Source: Ampullaceana balthica (Eukaryota > Mollusca > Gastropoda > Lymnaeidae). Taken from it: DNA of 64,000 nucleotides. Below, piece after piece: positions 36,701 to 48,049 of this stretch (its first letter is position 1; every line of letters starts with the position of its first letter). The stretch covers positions 124,001-188,000 of the forward strand of contig CALYLW010000125.1 of assembly GCA_944989445.1 (NCBI GenBank), in the 5' to 3' direction. The translations under genes and the position numbers were made by a program. Below the pieces are notes generated by a model. The model had not been told where the DNA came from. It was given only the letters and a program-made list of their open reading frames with translations, and made no database searches.

Positions 36701-37935
36701 TAAAACGTGAACTAACTGGGTCACCCACCAGCAAAATTCATCACTGTTGAGATTAGACATCAATTTTTATTCTATTTTAAACGAGTAGTCATGACTTTGT
36801 TTTATTTAATCTCATATTATATATCACGAAATAAAATATTTCAAACTAGACGCCCCGCGGCGTAGCATACGCCGCAGACTTGCTCATGGAGAGTGCAAAG
36901 AAAGTGGAGAAATAACGGACACAAACTACAACACGAAGAAATCAAAACAACGCAAGTGAACGTCGGTTTGGGGGTGGGGGGGTGACTGCCAACTCATTGT
37001 TGGTTTCTAGAAGTTTGCAGCAAAAATTCGGTACACCCCTAACTTCTATGAAGTAAGCTATAAACGATAATCGGTTTAAAATCAGAGTTACCTAATCGAT
37101 AATCGGTTTTAAAAAACAACAGAAAACAACAACACGCAATTAACAACCCTAAACATGACTAACCCTCGCTAGGGTCGGCCAATCACAGTTTATGTTTAAG
37201 GGATGTTCGTATTAAAAGGGAGGCGGGTAACAACAACCGCAGTGTGCTTGTCTCCATGCTTACTCGATATTTTTTACTTACTTTGTGCTGCTTTTGTGTC
37301 TGTACTCTCACCCCCCATCCGTTCTTAGCACTGTCTCTTATGAGCAAGTCTGCGGCGTATGCTATGGCCGCGGGTCTCTCCAGAATTCTTTCTTTTCATT
37401 CAATCACAGTCGTTTGCCCATACACATCCCATTTTGACAACTGTGTCTTTCAGGAAGTCTTCACCCGTAACTAAATCAGCTAGTGTTGGCAATAAAGGGG
37501 TAAAAGAACGGGCAGAAACAGACATTTTAAAAAAAAATTTTTTTTAAATGTTTTCGCTGGGGCTTGAAACCAGGACCATCGACGTATGAGGCGGACGTGA
37601 TAACCAGTACACTACAAATTTCACATTTACTGTGAAGGGACAATGCAAGTGAACGCAAGTGCATTGTTGCCACCCACTCCCACCCCACCGCTTTTTTTTC
37701 ATTTCATCCCACCACGCTTGCCAACACTGTTTAGTTGACCCGAGCGAGGATCATTCGTCACGCTCTGTTGTACATGCAGCTTCTTGTTGCCTCGCAGGAA
37801 CCGACCACGAAGAGAATTATATATATAGATGTAGAAAGCCTGATTACAAATAATTTCAAAGGCGAGACGCTTTTCCCGTGGCAGAATTTTGTCGATCTGA
37901 TGCAGACATCCTTTTTTCTCCGAGAGAGAGATTGA
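33709..37935 (+). CDS. Tentative multi-exon gene of unknown family, 3' part
   Basis: Proposed exons: 33709-33784 (weak), 34476-34672, 35415-35546, 36293-36371 and 37798-37935 with a TGA stop. The last three join in phase (GG|A, then phase 0). The 34476 exon encodes QLAFDVPFRYLTSRGQVDWQ and DTLTLGRPGQTYNLTLLPQP before a good donor (GAT|GTGAGT). The final two encode DTMFYVNSSIDTIQLERLTV and, at the C-terminus, RIIYIDVESLITNNF..LFPWQNFVDLMQTSFFL. The exons are GC-richer than the flanks, as real coding sequence is here. Phase between 34672 and 35415 does not match directly; a 17-nt exon at 35208-35224 would fix it, as would a downstream acceptor at 35420|35421, but both are guesses. The sequon-rich, beta-strand-like text suggests an extracellular domain. 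I do not recognise the family, and the N-terminus is not located. Confidence 0.45.
35130..35345. repeat. Degenerate short tandem repeat with 'atcaccag' motif
   Basis: Loose recurrences of '(a/g)gtcaccag', 'aaatcaccaa', 'aggtcactag' and 'atatcaccag' every 45-55 bases. Highly diverged; it overlaps the speculative 17-nt exon of the surrounding gene and makes that exon less likely. Confidence 0.35.
36380..36845. other. AT-rich intronic or spacer sequence
   Basis: Nothing recognised on either strand. Confidence 0.4.
36849..37380. mobile_element. Element bounded by inverted GCGGCGTA palindromic ends
   Basis: The left block reads CCGCGGCGTAGCATACGCCG, then 'cagacttgctcatg'; the right block near 37338-37376 is the same sequence inverted (ATGAGCAAGTCTGCGGCGTA then 'tgctatggccgcggg'). 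Each block is itself a near-palindrome. The interior has 'gataatcggttt' repeats near 37065-37110 and no coding frame. A third copy of the block lies at 9049. Class unknown; hairpin ends suggest a Helentron-like or foldback element. Confidence 0.55.
37553..37620 (-). tRNA. tRNA-Val-like pseudogene or SINE head
   Basis: The minus strand reads GTAGTGTACTGGTTATCACG, then 'tccgcctcatacgtcga' and 'ggtcctggtttcaagcccc', close to the D arm, anticodon arm and T arm of eukaryotic tRNA-Val. The anticodon position reads CAT, not a valine anticodon; the anticodon stem has a mismatch, the T stem is imperfect and the acceptor stem does not pair. It is therefore a tRNA-derived pseudogene or SINE start rather than a working tRNA. 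Confidence 0.5.
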
Positions 37936-38317
37936 GATATAATTATTTTAAATGTTTCCTTATTTCTTTAACTTTTTTGTGTACAATATTTAAAGCTTCC
38001 AGTTGATCGCTACTTTACTGCAAGAACCGGAAAAAACAGTAATCACTCTCTGCTTTTTATTTGACTTTTCAGTTATAACTTATTTTCATTTATGTTAAAA
38101 TCATATGTAGTGTCAAGGATATGCGAAGAAAAAAAGTATAGGATGACTATAACATTATTTAAAGGAAGTATTCAAAGCAAATGCATTTGAATTTTATTGA
38201 ACAACAATATTATTTTATAAACCATGCTTCACCGAGTGAAACATTTTTCATGAACAACAAATATGATCGAAGAGCCTATACAATGGTAGGCCGCATCCAC
38301 GTGGAATCTAAACTTTA

Positions 38318-38828
38318 AAATAAAATAAAATACTTAAAGAAAATCTTTTTTTAAAAAGGACACGCTTTTATTTACATATAGAAAGTGCACTAAAAAGAAG
38401 AAAATAAACGTTTTCTATGATAACAGTTGAAATCCGTGAACCTATCCACTGCACATAAAAGCGTGGGGCGCTGAAATTTTGAGATCTCTCAGATTTACAC
38501 AACTAATTTCTGTTTGCAATTATTCTTTTGCATATAGATAAGTATTTCTAATTAATATGATAGTAGCATGTATATGATCAAAGTTGTGAAACTTTTAATG
38601 TTTATTAATATTCATACTCATAAAAATGTGTATCTATGTTTCGCAGCCTTGCACATGATAGAGAGTTGTGAAGAGCGCCCCACGCTTTTATGTGCAGTGG
38701 ATAGGTTCACGGATTTCACCTGTTATCATAGAAAACGTTTATTTTCTTCTTTTTAGTGCACTTTCTATATGTAAATAAAAGCGTGTCCTTTTTTAAAAAA
38801 AGATTTTTTTAAAGTATTTTATTTTCTA
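38318..38828. repeat. Near-perfect 155-bp inverted repeat (foldback element)
   Basis: Left arm 38318-38472 and right arm 38674-38828 are reverse complements, with one difference seen in the inner 115 bases (t/g within 'gataaca(g)tgaaatcc') and small A-run differences outside. A 201-bp AT-rich spacer separates them. Arms start near 'taaaataaaatacttaaag' and end 'gcgtggggcgct'. No coding potential. Target duplication not resolved. Confidence 0.85.
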
Positions 38829-38829
38829 C

Positions 38830-39160
38830 TTTTTAGTCTCAAAATTTTTTTATTGATTTTTAGACCTTATCATTTCAATTTAATTAGTTAAACTTCATCG
38901 TCATTAACTGAAATGTGATAGTGGTAAAAGATAGATTATCTAATCTATATTTTGACCTTATTTCGGCCAGCAAGACTTGATGTTGATAGTACTTTTTAAA
39001 GTTATAATAAAAACTCTTTAAAATTCACGTCTGAAGCCCACACATCTTTTTTACCACTATTTTTTTTTATACCAAACACCTCATAAGCGCCCGCCCAACG
39101 TTTTATACCACGGCGATATGTCCACGTGGTGAACTCATGAATGTCAACAAAGCAGACGGG
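38830..39160. other. Spacer, nothing recognised
   Basis: AT-rich with no exon or repeat assigned. Confidence 0.4.
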
Positions 39161-39164
39161 TACC

Positions 39165-39310
39165 GTTGCTTATATATAGACTATAGATAAACTAAAAATA
39201 CAATAATTTCAATACGGTACATTCGATCTATCTGAAATTTTGATACAATGCATTGTCATCCAAGATCTATCTGTGGTACAATTTTGAGATCTCTAGGACC
39301 ATCCGAAGTG
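39165..39310 (-). mobile_element. Reverse fragment of family A repeat
   Basis: The minus strand carries 'aaaattgtaccacag', TGCATTGTATCAAAATTTCA, 'gatagatcgaatgtaccgta' and 'tttttagtttatc', the core of the family A unit, without its ends. Confidence 0.65.
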
Positions 39311-39681
39311 GTTTAATTTTACGTTACAAGATTTGAAGGATACAACATACAAACATTGTGACTTAAATAAAAGCTTGTAATAAAAATGATGAGTTCTTCA
39401 TACAAATATTCAAATATTTCATTATTATCAAGGCTCCTTAGTAAAGTTTCATTTTTAGTTTTGAAAAAAAAATAAGAATAGTAAACAGTTTCTGTTAAAA
39501 GAATTGTTTTTAGCGTGAAACTTGATGATGAATAATCTGACTTTCAAATGCTATTGTTCTGATTATCGAATTTAAACAATTTGTTGTTAATTGAAGAATG
39601 TGTTTTGTTTTGAACGAACTCCTGACTAACGTAAACAATTTTAACAAAATTTTAGTAAAAACACACAAACAAATGTTTATT

Positions 39682-40210
39682 AAATCCCTTATATTAACTT
39701 CACCGCCGTCTCTATGTCTTGGGCCCGCCCGCCCGCCCGCGGAAAAACAGAAGTAAAAAATGACCCACTTCCCGTGAAGCCATCGAGCTGAAATTTGGCA
39801 CACGGACCCGTATCACCTACCAATGCATCGTATCAAATATTCAGATCGATCGAACTTACCGTAAATAAATTATTGCATTTTTAGTTTATCTATATAAACT
39901 AAATGTAGCGGTCGCTATGTTTACATTTTACGGGTCACTTGACTTCAGGCCAGCCACCGGTGAACACATCTCGTGTTTAAACCAGGTGTACGGCGTGCTT
40001 TTGTTTACATTTCGCGTGTCACGCTCAGCTTGGTCCAGCGATCGGTGACAAGACCGTTCCCCTCTCCCCCCTCCTCGGGTTAAAAGCAAAGTTGAGTTAA
40101 GACAGATTCAGTCTGTAAATATTTGTCGCATTTGAACATAATCAATACTTTTAGTTATGTCTCATATATAAGGGATTTGTAGTCAAAAACTTTGTTTTTA
40201 CGGGTTTGTT
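39682..40210 (+). mobile_element. Solitary family A repeat
   Basis: Starts AAATCCCTTATATTAACTTC and ends AAGGGATTTGTAGTCAAAAA..CGGGTTTG. It matches the intron 2 array units in order of blocks, including 'tgacccacttccc' and TTCAGATCGATCGAACTTAC, but lacks the long CT run and has its own central block with 'gacaagaccgttcccctctcccccc'. The base sequence just before it ('tgtttatt') matches the unit junctions in the array. Confidence 0.8.
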
Positions 40211-40736
40211 TTATTTTTTAACCTAAATAATGCTTATGCCTTTCTCATATTTCAGCGAAACAATAAACTTATTTCAACAGTAAACAAAGTATATCATAAT
40301 CCCCGAATAGCTTGACCGAAAAATAAAATCCCATAACAGATCTCTCTCTATCTATCATGTGGATCGTCCATTTGTGTGAAGCGTTAGAGCTACTTATTGC
40401 TACCATGGATCAGCTGAATGTAACAATCAGAAAGTCTAGTATCATCATTTATGCAAATAAAGAGTTTTACAATAACATCGCCACGTGTCTCTGTGGACCC
40501 ATTACTGCTTTACTTGCGTAGTTTTGAAACATTTGATAAGCTGAGAATGAACATATCCTTGCCATTTTTTACAGTTATATTTACATTGTGTGTGTGTTCC
40601 ATAACCTTGTGGTCGTAGGGGTTTCTGATGTTTCCATTTGAACTTTCTCGGGGCTTAGTAGAACTTGGCGGTGCCCATCTCCTCTCCAGGTCAGCGGAAG
40701 ACTTTTAGCGATAGTCATTCAACATTTTTACTGTGA

Positions 40737-40802
40737 CTTAAGCGTGGGCAAAATCCCACGCCCCTCAGCTTGTGAGGCGAGCGCACCAGTGACTTCGCTA
40801 TT
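40737..40802 (-). tRNA. tRNA-derived SINE fragment
   Basis: The minus strand reads 'gtcactggtgcgctcgcctcacaagctgag' then GCGTGGGATTTTGCCCACGC, resembling the D arm, a CTCACAA anticodon loop and a T arm with a perfect 7-bp stem. The anticodon would be CAC, but box B is degraded (GGGATTTTGCCC) and no acceptor stem is present. Confidence 0.4.
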
Positions 40803-40809
40803 ATTACAT

Positions 40810-42380
40810 TAAGAAACTAAAATGTGCTCACAAAATGTTCGTCACCACAAAGCCTTATAATAAGAAACTTAAATGATATTTACACACAATATGTTAATAC
40901 AAAGTTTTATCAAAGGTAAGTTGTCAAAAAATTATTTAACACCATAAATCATCATACATCTTACTCATTTTACACAAATAAAATTGTATCATGTAAATAG
41001 AGTACACGATAGATCTCCTGAATAATGGTAATTATTACTTATTACTTATTACCCATATCTTGTCTGAGAAACATAATGACACTGGTTGTCTATCATTGGA
41101 GAGTCCATTCAATAGTATAGAACTAAGCAGAGCTGTCAAATCGAACTTGAAATTATAATTCACATGCCATGGCTAAACCTAGACTAAAAAATTCCGATTT
41201 GTTCAACGTGTTCAAATGTACTTATCGTGCGGCCGTAGCAATACCACGCACTTCGTTGAACCTTGGTACTCAGTGCGAGGATGTTATTTATACTTCAGAG
41301 CAGAGCTTCAGGTAAATGTCAATGAGAGAAACGAACTCTTCAAACATCTTTGCGAGTAATTCACTACATTAATCAAATCCTCAATCGAACCAAATCACCT
41401 CATATCAGCAGAAGGGTCCAGGTACATTGTACTAATTGCATCATATTGGGAAAAAAAGAAATGTTTGCGATGGACCGAATCGTGGTATTAAATGTATTTA
41501 AAGTATGTACGAATATTCCTCATCGCTTTTCCTATGCATAACATGATATTTCTTAGCGATGTTTTAAATCATCGTATGTAACACATATGCCAATGCTATT
41601 TTAGTGGATTATTTAATCTAAAACACAATAAACGTTGCTATATTTTTTGTGGTGTCTGTTATCTGCAAAATAAGCCTATACAAATGTATCCAGAAATAAT
41701 TCGTGTATAAATAAATTATGTTGAATAGAATAATCCAGAGTTAGGCTTGAAATTAAATAAAAGCATCGCTATTTTGAAATTTATGTTCCCAGGTCGATGC
41801 AGGAGGCGCAAATACGTGAGCATTCGAATCATAAGCCTCATATTATCTTCTTTCAATATTAACCAGGAATTTGTTAACAGATTTTTATAATACTGAAATA
41901 TAAGTTACCAAATCCGTTTTTGGCATCTATATTGGGTAAAGGGAAGACTGTATCATCAGCATTCATGAAAATATCAAAAGATACTCAGAAAACGTTCTAT
42001 TGAAAACAATGTCTTACATTCTATATGATGCTATTTTTTTTTCTAAAATAACCTCGTTGTACCATAGTGAATCGGTACGTCTAATCTATACGACATCGAA
42101 CGGTATCTCATTTTGTAACAATGCCGAGACTGGTCCAGGAGACAGCCGGGTCTCAAGGCGCAGTTTTACTTGCCCTCACTGGCGCTGCATACAGCTCAGG
42201 GCAATGAGCTGGTTGCCGAAGTTCGAGGTGACGAAGGGACTTTAGCATTTGGGTAAAATATGTCAGTTGTTAGATTGGGTTTATAAGGATTGGTGCAGGG
42301 GTAGTTGAGGGTGGTTATTATCTGGGGATTGCTAAGAACTATAACCATTTTCACATGTGTGGGTTGGGGAAATAGTGTGG
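40810..42380. other. Spacer, no confirmed gene
   Basis: A GC-richer patch at 42120-42240 stands out from the AT-rich flanks but yields no recognisable protein on either strand. The rest is featureless. Confidence 0.4.
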
Positions 42381-42384
42381 CGGG

Positions 42385-42640
42385 CCAGAGTGACATAGGG
42401 ATGAAAACACTTTTCTAGAAAAAAGCGCACTCAGGTCCTATCCCCCATCTTCCCATCTGCAATTCTGGCGTGGAATGGGTGCCTGAACAAACCAAGAAAA
42501 CTAACGCACTAACAACATTCAAAACTCTATAAAAATGCAAGACTAGACACAAACCATGGCTAAGCGTAGGACGCGAAAGTCTTGTATATGAAGGAGCGTC
42601 TGTAATATATGTGATAAGATAAAATACACTGTGTGGAAGA
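42385..42640 (+). pseudogene. CR1-type LINE 3'-end fragment, plus strand
   Basis: Contains 'ctggcgtggaatgggtgcctgaacaaa', 'acaacattcaaaactctataaaaatgcaagac' and the 3' untranslated 'gcgtaggacgcgaaagtcttgtatatgaaggagcgtc', ending in GATAAGATAAAATA. Same family as the copy at 3972-4965; only the last few dozen codons remain and they are frameshifted. Confidence 0.8.
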
Positions 42641-42837
42641 CTAAGGCGAGGAATTGATTTCTAGAGTTTTGTTGTGTGGATATTTAGTAAAGGGCGTGTG
42701 TGGTTTTAAGTTTACAGACGTGTGATTAGAGGTTTTGGGTGTGTACAGATTTGTAAAGCAAACGATGTGTGGCACAAACTGGTATTTGGTTGTTGTTATT
42801 TTAACGTGTGGAAACGAATGTCTGCGGTTGTAAGTTT

Positions 42838-43690
42838 ACCTTATCTTATCAGTTATAAAAATCCTTCTATAAAGAAGATTATTGCATCCTACGATTATCC
42901 ATGGATAATATGTAGTCTTTCATTTTTTTTAGAGTTTCAAATGTTGATAGAGCGTTGGTTTTAATGCTTTCATCAGGCATATCACTCCATGCCCAAATAA
43001 TTCTGGACTGAGAGAACGAGTTACTTCGGATGTGTTTGTTCTTACATACGGAATAAAAAATGTGTTTGTATCCCTATTTCTGTATGTGGGTAGTATTGGA
43101 TTATCTTTGTGTTATATTTCCAAGTTATGATTAATTACATAATTTATCAATAGTTCTTTGCTCTTTGTTCTTCTATCCTTTAGTGTTTCACGGCTTAATG
43201 ATGTAAATGATGGTATTGTCTTGTCAGTTTTGAATATTCTCCAGAATGAATCTGACGGCTCTTTTTTAAATTTGTTCTAGTTTATCAATGCTTTCTTTAT
43301 TGGATGGGCCTCATACAGGAGATTCATATTCTAGCACAGGTCTCATATTTTCTTATTAAATGTGTCCAATTTTCTCTTTATAAAGCCTAACATTTTGTAT
43401 GTTTTTTTTTAAATTTCTTCTTTTACATGGGGATTCCAAGATAATTTCTCATTTATTAATACTTGTAAGTATCTTGAATCTTCTGTTTGGATTAGTTGTT
43501 TCCATAAAATAATTTTATTTCTTTTATTTATTTAAATTTCTGTTTTTACTCTTAACGGTTAACATTTTATTGGATGGCGTTCACCATTTTATAAAATCAC
43601 GTAGGTATTTTTCTAAGATTTTCCCCTCTTGTCCTGCTTTAGTTTTTCTTTAAATTATACAATCATCAGCAAATATGTAGCATAATTTTA
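42838..43690 (-). pseudogene. CR1-type LINE fragment, minus strand
   Basis: Begins with the inverted 3' tail (TTATCTTATC, 'ccttctataaagaagattattgcatcctac') and runs through the inverted C-terminal block ('ggatgtgtttgttcttacatacggaata') to the RT region near 43650 ('atacaatcatcagcaaata', the FADD region). It carries many indels. With the 42385-42640 copy it forms a tail-to-tail pair separated by about 200 bases. Confidence 0.8.
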
Positions 43691-43699
43691 AAGGCTTTT

Positions 43700-44630
43700 A
43701 GAAAGAAATTGTTGGTACGTTGCTGATGGAATCTAGCGAATGACGTCTAAAGTCTTAGTGTTTAACGAGGTAGAAGAACAATAGCTTATTGTCCACGGGA
43801 TAGTATTGGGAAATATATTTATGCACTACCCAGTTTTATTGTTTTTTCCCTACGTCACCCTGATAAATTTAAAAAATGCAACAAAGAAAAATAATATATT
43901 ATCCTGAAATTGTTAAATGTCCTTTCACTGTTCTTGTGTTGTGCAATTTCATACTATATCTCTAGTCATAAGGTCCATGAATCTTTTGTTAACGAAAATG
44001 AAGAATCCAATCCGTATCTGTCTCTTGTACACGTCCTCCTTTTCAACTCTTCCGGTGCTTTGTGAAAGAAAGAGTAGTTCGCCCTTAGGTGGTGAAAGAG
44101 AGTGCAATATGCCCGTAGGTAGTATTTTTTAAATGAGGCGGTGAACAAAATAGTCTCGGCGGAAGCATGTTCTTCTTCTTTTGGCTGGCAGTGTTAAAAA
44201 GTAATATTCTTTACATGACTTATGAGGGAAGAAAATATAAATTTAAAACTAAATAATGAAAGTTTCTCAGAGGTAATACCTATCGGAAACTGTTTTAAAC
44301 TCATTAATGATGGCAAGTAAATTATGAAAAATTAAAAGGATAAACTTTCAATGCCCAAAAAATTTATTTTTATTTTTCTTCCCATTTCATCGAAACGCAG
44401 CATTTAAGTATAGATTTAAATGAAAAGGAAAATAAATTTAGAAATTTGTATTTGCAATGCCAAAACTAAAAATTTCAAAATGAAATTTAATTAGTATTTT
44501 TTTAATGAATGGATATCGACGAATTGAGAAGTCTTGACATTGATTTTTTGGAACTGATTTCCAAAGATGACAATTAAATTAAGTGCGGAATTTTTTTAGG
44601 ACAATTTCAGACATTTAAAGACATTTAATC
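43700..44630. other. AT-rich spacer, no gene seen
   Basis: Two overlapping frames near 43917-44148 on opposite strands lack recognisable motifs. Confidence 0.4.
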
Positions 44631-44632
44631 TC

Positions 44633-44742
<110 letters not shown>

Positions 44743-44756
44743 AATTAAAGAATGTC

Positions 44757-44940
44757 TGCATGTCAGTTATAGCCTACTAAACCATTCATTCGATCGCCAT
44801 GAGACTTTGGAAGATTGTTTTGTATGCTCCCGGGATGGTAACTGGCTAATTTATTTTTTTAAATGTTACACTCATGGGGCTCCGGGGGCCCATAATGTGT
44901 TTTTTTTTGGTTATTATATGAGCTCTATAAAAAATAGCGT
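44757..44940 (+). mobile_element. Fragment of the Helitron-like repeat
   Basis: 'actaaaccattcattcgatcgccatgagactttgg' and 'ctcatggggctccgggggcccataatg' match positions 460-590 in the same orientation. Ends are missing; the compound microsatellite precedes it, where the 5' copy has a GTATG run. Confidence 0.7.
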
Positions 44941-44944
44941 AGTG

Positions 44945-45365
44945 TATTTTATAAAATATTTTGAATAGCTTTTCAGTCTTTTGCAGGAAGTGTTATTTTA
45001 TGTGAAAGTATAACTATTTTTTAAAAGAAAAATGTAAGCTTTTTAAAGAGGAAACGGTTTAAAGCTGATCAGAAAGTAGTTTGGTATTCCTTAACTTAGT
45101 CACTAGTCAACCAGATCAACATTTCTTCCGTAACCCAAACTTGGACTTAAACTACAGCCCTGAAAGTTTTGCTCTTTGTCCTGAATGTTTTGCCTCATGA
45201 CACTCAATATTCTTCACTGATGCCAGCTTAGTGGGGTTCATTCAACGCGTGAACTTTTTTAAAAAAATATAATGATAAAGTGAATGGGATTGTAATCACG
45301 CTATAAAATATCAGGTATTTTTATTTTATTTTATTGACTCGTTATTTATGTTTGTTAATTGTGTG
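44945..45365. other. Spacer before a candidate exon
   Basis: AT-rich; nothing recognised apart from the pyrimidine-poor approach to the acceptor at 45380. Confidence 0.3.
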
Positions 45366-45366
45366 A

Positions 45367-45541
45367 ATCTTCTTGCAGATTCGCTCGAAATCTCGCTGTG
45401 TCTATTAAGCTATAACTTTCTATGTAACAGTGGGAACTTGTCTTGTGTGAGATTTCAACTTTTGAAGGAATTCAGAACCGAAATGTTTAAGAGCATAGAG
45501 GAAAAATTAAGTAAAATTCACCAGACTTCAAGGCATTGGTA
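45367..45541 (+). other. Possible lone coding exon
   Basis: An acceptor-like CTTCTTGCAG (ending at 45379) is followed by an open frame of about 54 codons, with LSYNFLCNSGNLSCVRFQLL and a charged, helix-like FRTEMFKSIEEKLSKIHQ, to either a TAA at 45540 or a donor TG|GTAAAA just before it. It could be an internal or terminal exon of the later GPCR-side gene or of an unseen gene. No family recognised. Confidence 0.3.
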
Positions 45542-45544
45542 AAA

Positions 45545-47530
45545 AAAAATCGTTAACTGTTAAAAACATATTATTAAACATTTAGCGTTCAAATGGACTT
45601 TCCGTTGCAATGTTTCAGAAAAGAAAATTTTGTTGAATTAAGAATATTACCTTCAAGCTTTCTTAAAATATTTACAACTTTGTTACGGCGGCGCACGAAG
45701 TAGACATAATCACGTTGACATTTAGACATGTCACGAGGCTGGCCCCTCATTTGTCACATTGTCACATGTCATTAAGGACACATGGAGAACCTTTCTCAGT
45801 TGAGGACCAGTTAATTTTTTTAGGGCTAATTGGTGGTACGAACGAGATGTTTAAAATAGATTAACCTAATTTTAAAAAAGCTCGCCCCATTCAAGATGAC
45901 ACGACTGCTTGAATTGTACAGCTTTGGTATGTGCTTTGCTGTCTCGTGTCAATAAGTGCATTTATTTTAAGATGCCGGAGAAATTGTTTCGATTTTGTAG
46001 AGCGAAATAAATGTGATTTTATATTCTACAGAGTGATGTTTGCATTTATTCCCCATATTCAATGAGATCGTTCATTGTTAAGCATATGACTTTATTTTAA
46101 AGAGAAATGTTATGATTTAATATGGCTCTTAAATGAGAAGTAATTTTTGTTTCGAAAGTAATTAAGAGTGTTTTATTTAAGCGTTAGATTTTTGTTAGGA
46201 CCAAATTAGAATCTATCTCACACATCGTGACATATGTTTCTATCATAGTTTATCAAGTGGGTGTTGAGAAGAAAATTATAGATTGACATCAAACACGCCA
46301 GACCTTTGGAAATAGAGAGGTATGAGAATATCTACCACGTCATGTTGAGGGGATGAACTTGTAGAAAAAAGTTCAGACGTGAAGATTAAGAGATGTAGAA
46401 AGGCTATTTTTAAATCTTCGAAAAGCGGCGAAGTTGTTCTAACGAGCACGCTATACGCCTAAATGGTTTCAGTTTTGAATATGTCTTTAGTTATTAATTT
46501 AGTTTAAATGAAAATATGTCCGAATTTTTTATGCCGAGTTTTTCATAGTTTTAAGAGAAAAACTAAATTATACCGAAGACCAGTGCTTATTTATGAGACA
46601 TTAAATTAATGTGATTAGTTAAAGGTAATAGAAATCGTGAAATAATCAAGTCTTTTTAGCATACCACACATTTAATCCGTCATCGTATAAACTCTATCGT
46701 TAATACATAAATGTGAAGTACATGTAATCACATTTAATTTACTATTAAAACGTAGTTTTGAAGTCATTAAATCTCTTTACCCCTTGAAGTTGAGATTCAT
46801 CGCAAATGATCTCATTTTAAAAGCCATTAGGGATTTAAATTTTTTCTCTTAAACTTGGAGAAATTAAAAAAAAGACGACTTAGCACTATTCTCTCCCTTG
46901 TATACAACTACAACAAAGTACAATGTAATTAAATACCACTGAACCGGTATATGTACTCTTTTCGTAATGACAATCAATTAGATCTCGAAAATTCAATCTA
47001 AATTGTCTGTCATAAAATTAGGAACAAGTTCCTCCTATATCAACTCTCTTTCATAAATCCCAATTGTTTATCAGTATTTCCAGTTGAGAGTGTCATTTGG
47101 TTAATTTGAAGTGTTATTAATTATTTTTAAAGAAATGCCGGGCAAAGTGTTTCTGTTGTAATGAACAAATATTTCGCTTAATTTTTGTTTTGAAGTTTAT
47201 AATTTTTAGAATTCAACCTTAATGATTGACACCTATCAAGTGTCTTGTTTATTTTTGTATCAACTTTTCATGTATACACATTTTAATTTATTCATTAAAT
47301 GGGTTGAATTAAATCAATTTTTAAACAAATTTGCGTTAATGTTTGGGCCTAACGTTTCCTTTTAGATTTGGGTTACTGTACATTATGTGTACGCTTTTTT
47401 CTGAAAGAAAATGTTACGCTCTTATTAACTTACATTCTTTTCATGATGTTTCGAAATTTCATTTTGCATAGATACCTGAAATGTGTCTGTATTTTAAAAA
47501 CAGAATTTATATTACGGATTTGTAGATATC
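45545..47530. other. AT-rich spacer, no gene seen
   Basis: No open frame of interest and no structured repeat noted. Confidence 0.5.
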
Positions 47531-47537
47531 ATTTTTA

Positions 47538-48045
47538 AAAAACTCCTTTATATTAAGTCGTGGTGTCTGTTTGTTTGAACCCTTGATTGTTTGCTTGATT
47601 GTCGGTCGCCAAAACTTTGGATCGATTTTAACACACTTCCTCGTAAGCTAGCGAGATGAAATTTAGTGGGCAGTTTCGTGGCGATGATAAAAACTAAGTA
47701 TCAAAATTTCAGATCGATCGCATTTACGGTAATTAAATTATTGATTTTTTAGATTATTTTATTTATTCCTATGTATCATGTTATTTTTTCAGATAGAGTG
47801 TCGCGGTGCGTATGTATTATATTGACCAACCTTTCTGTCGCGCAATAAGGTGCGTATTTTATTGACAAAACTTTTTATAAACATATTCGTGATCGGTGCG
47901 CATTATGTTAAACATGTTTTACGACACAACTACAATTTTGTATTTTTTGATGGTCTTGCACTGCGTATTATAATGAACATTCTTTTAGTTACGTCTAGTA
48001 CATAAAGGATTTATAGCGAAAAACTAGGTTTTTTACGGGGTTTTT
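47538..48045 (+). mobile_element. Family B interspersed repeat
   Basis: Co-linear with 10828-11330 throughout (start 'aactcctttatattaagtcgtggtgtctg', TTTCAGATCGATCGCATTTA, 'ggtgcg' motifs, end AAAGGATTTATAG then TTTTTTACGGGG) with scattered substitutions and a small 'gtat' duplication in the first 'ggtgcgta' motif. Confidence 0.85.
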
Positions 48046-48049
48046 AAAA

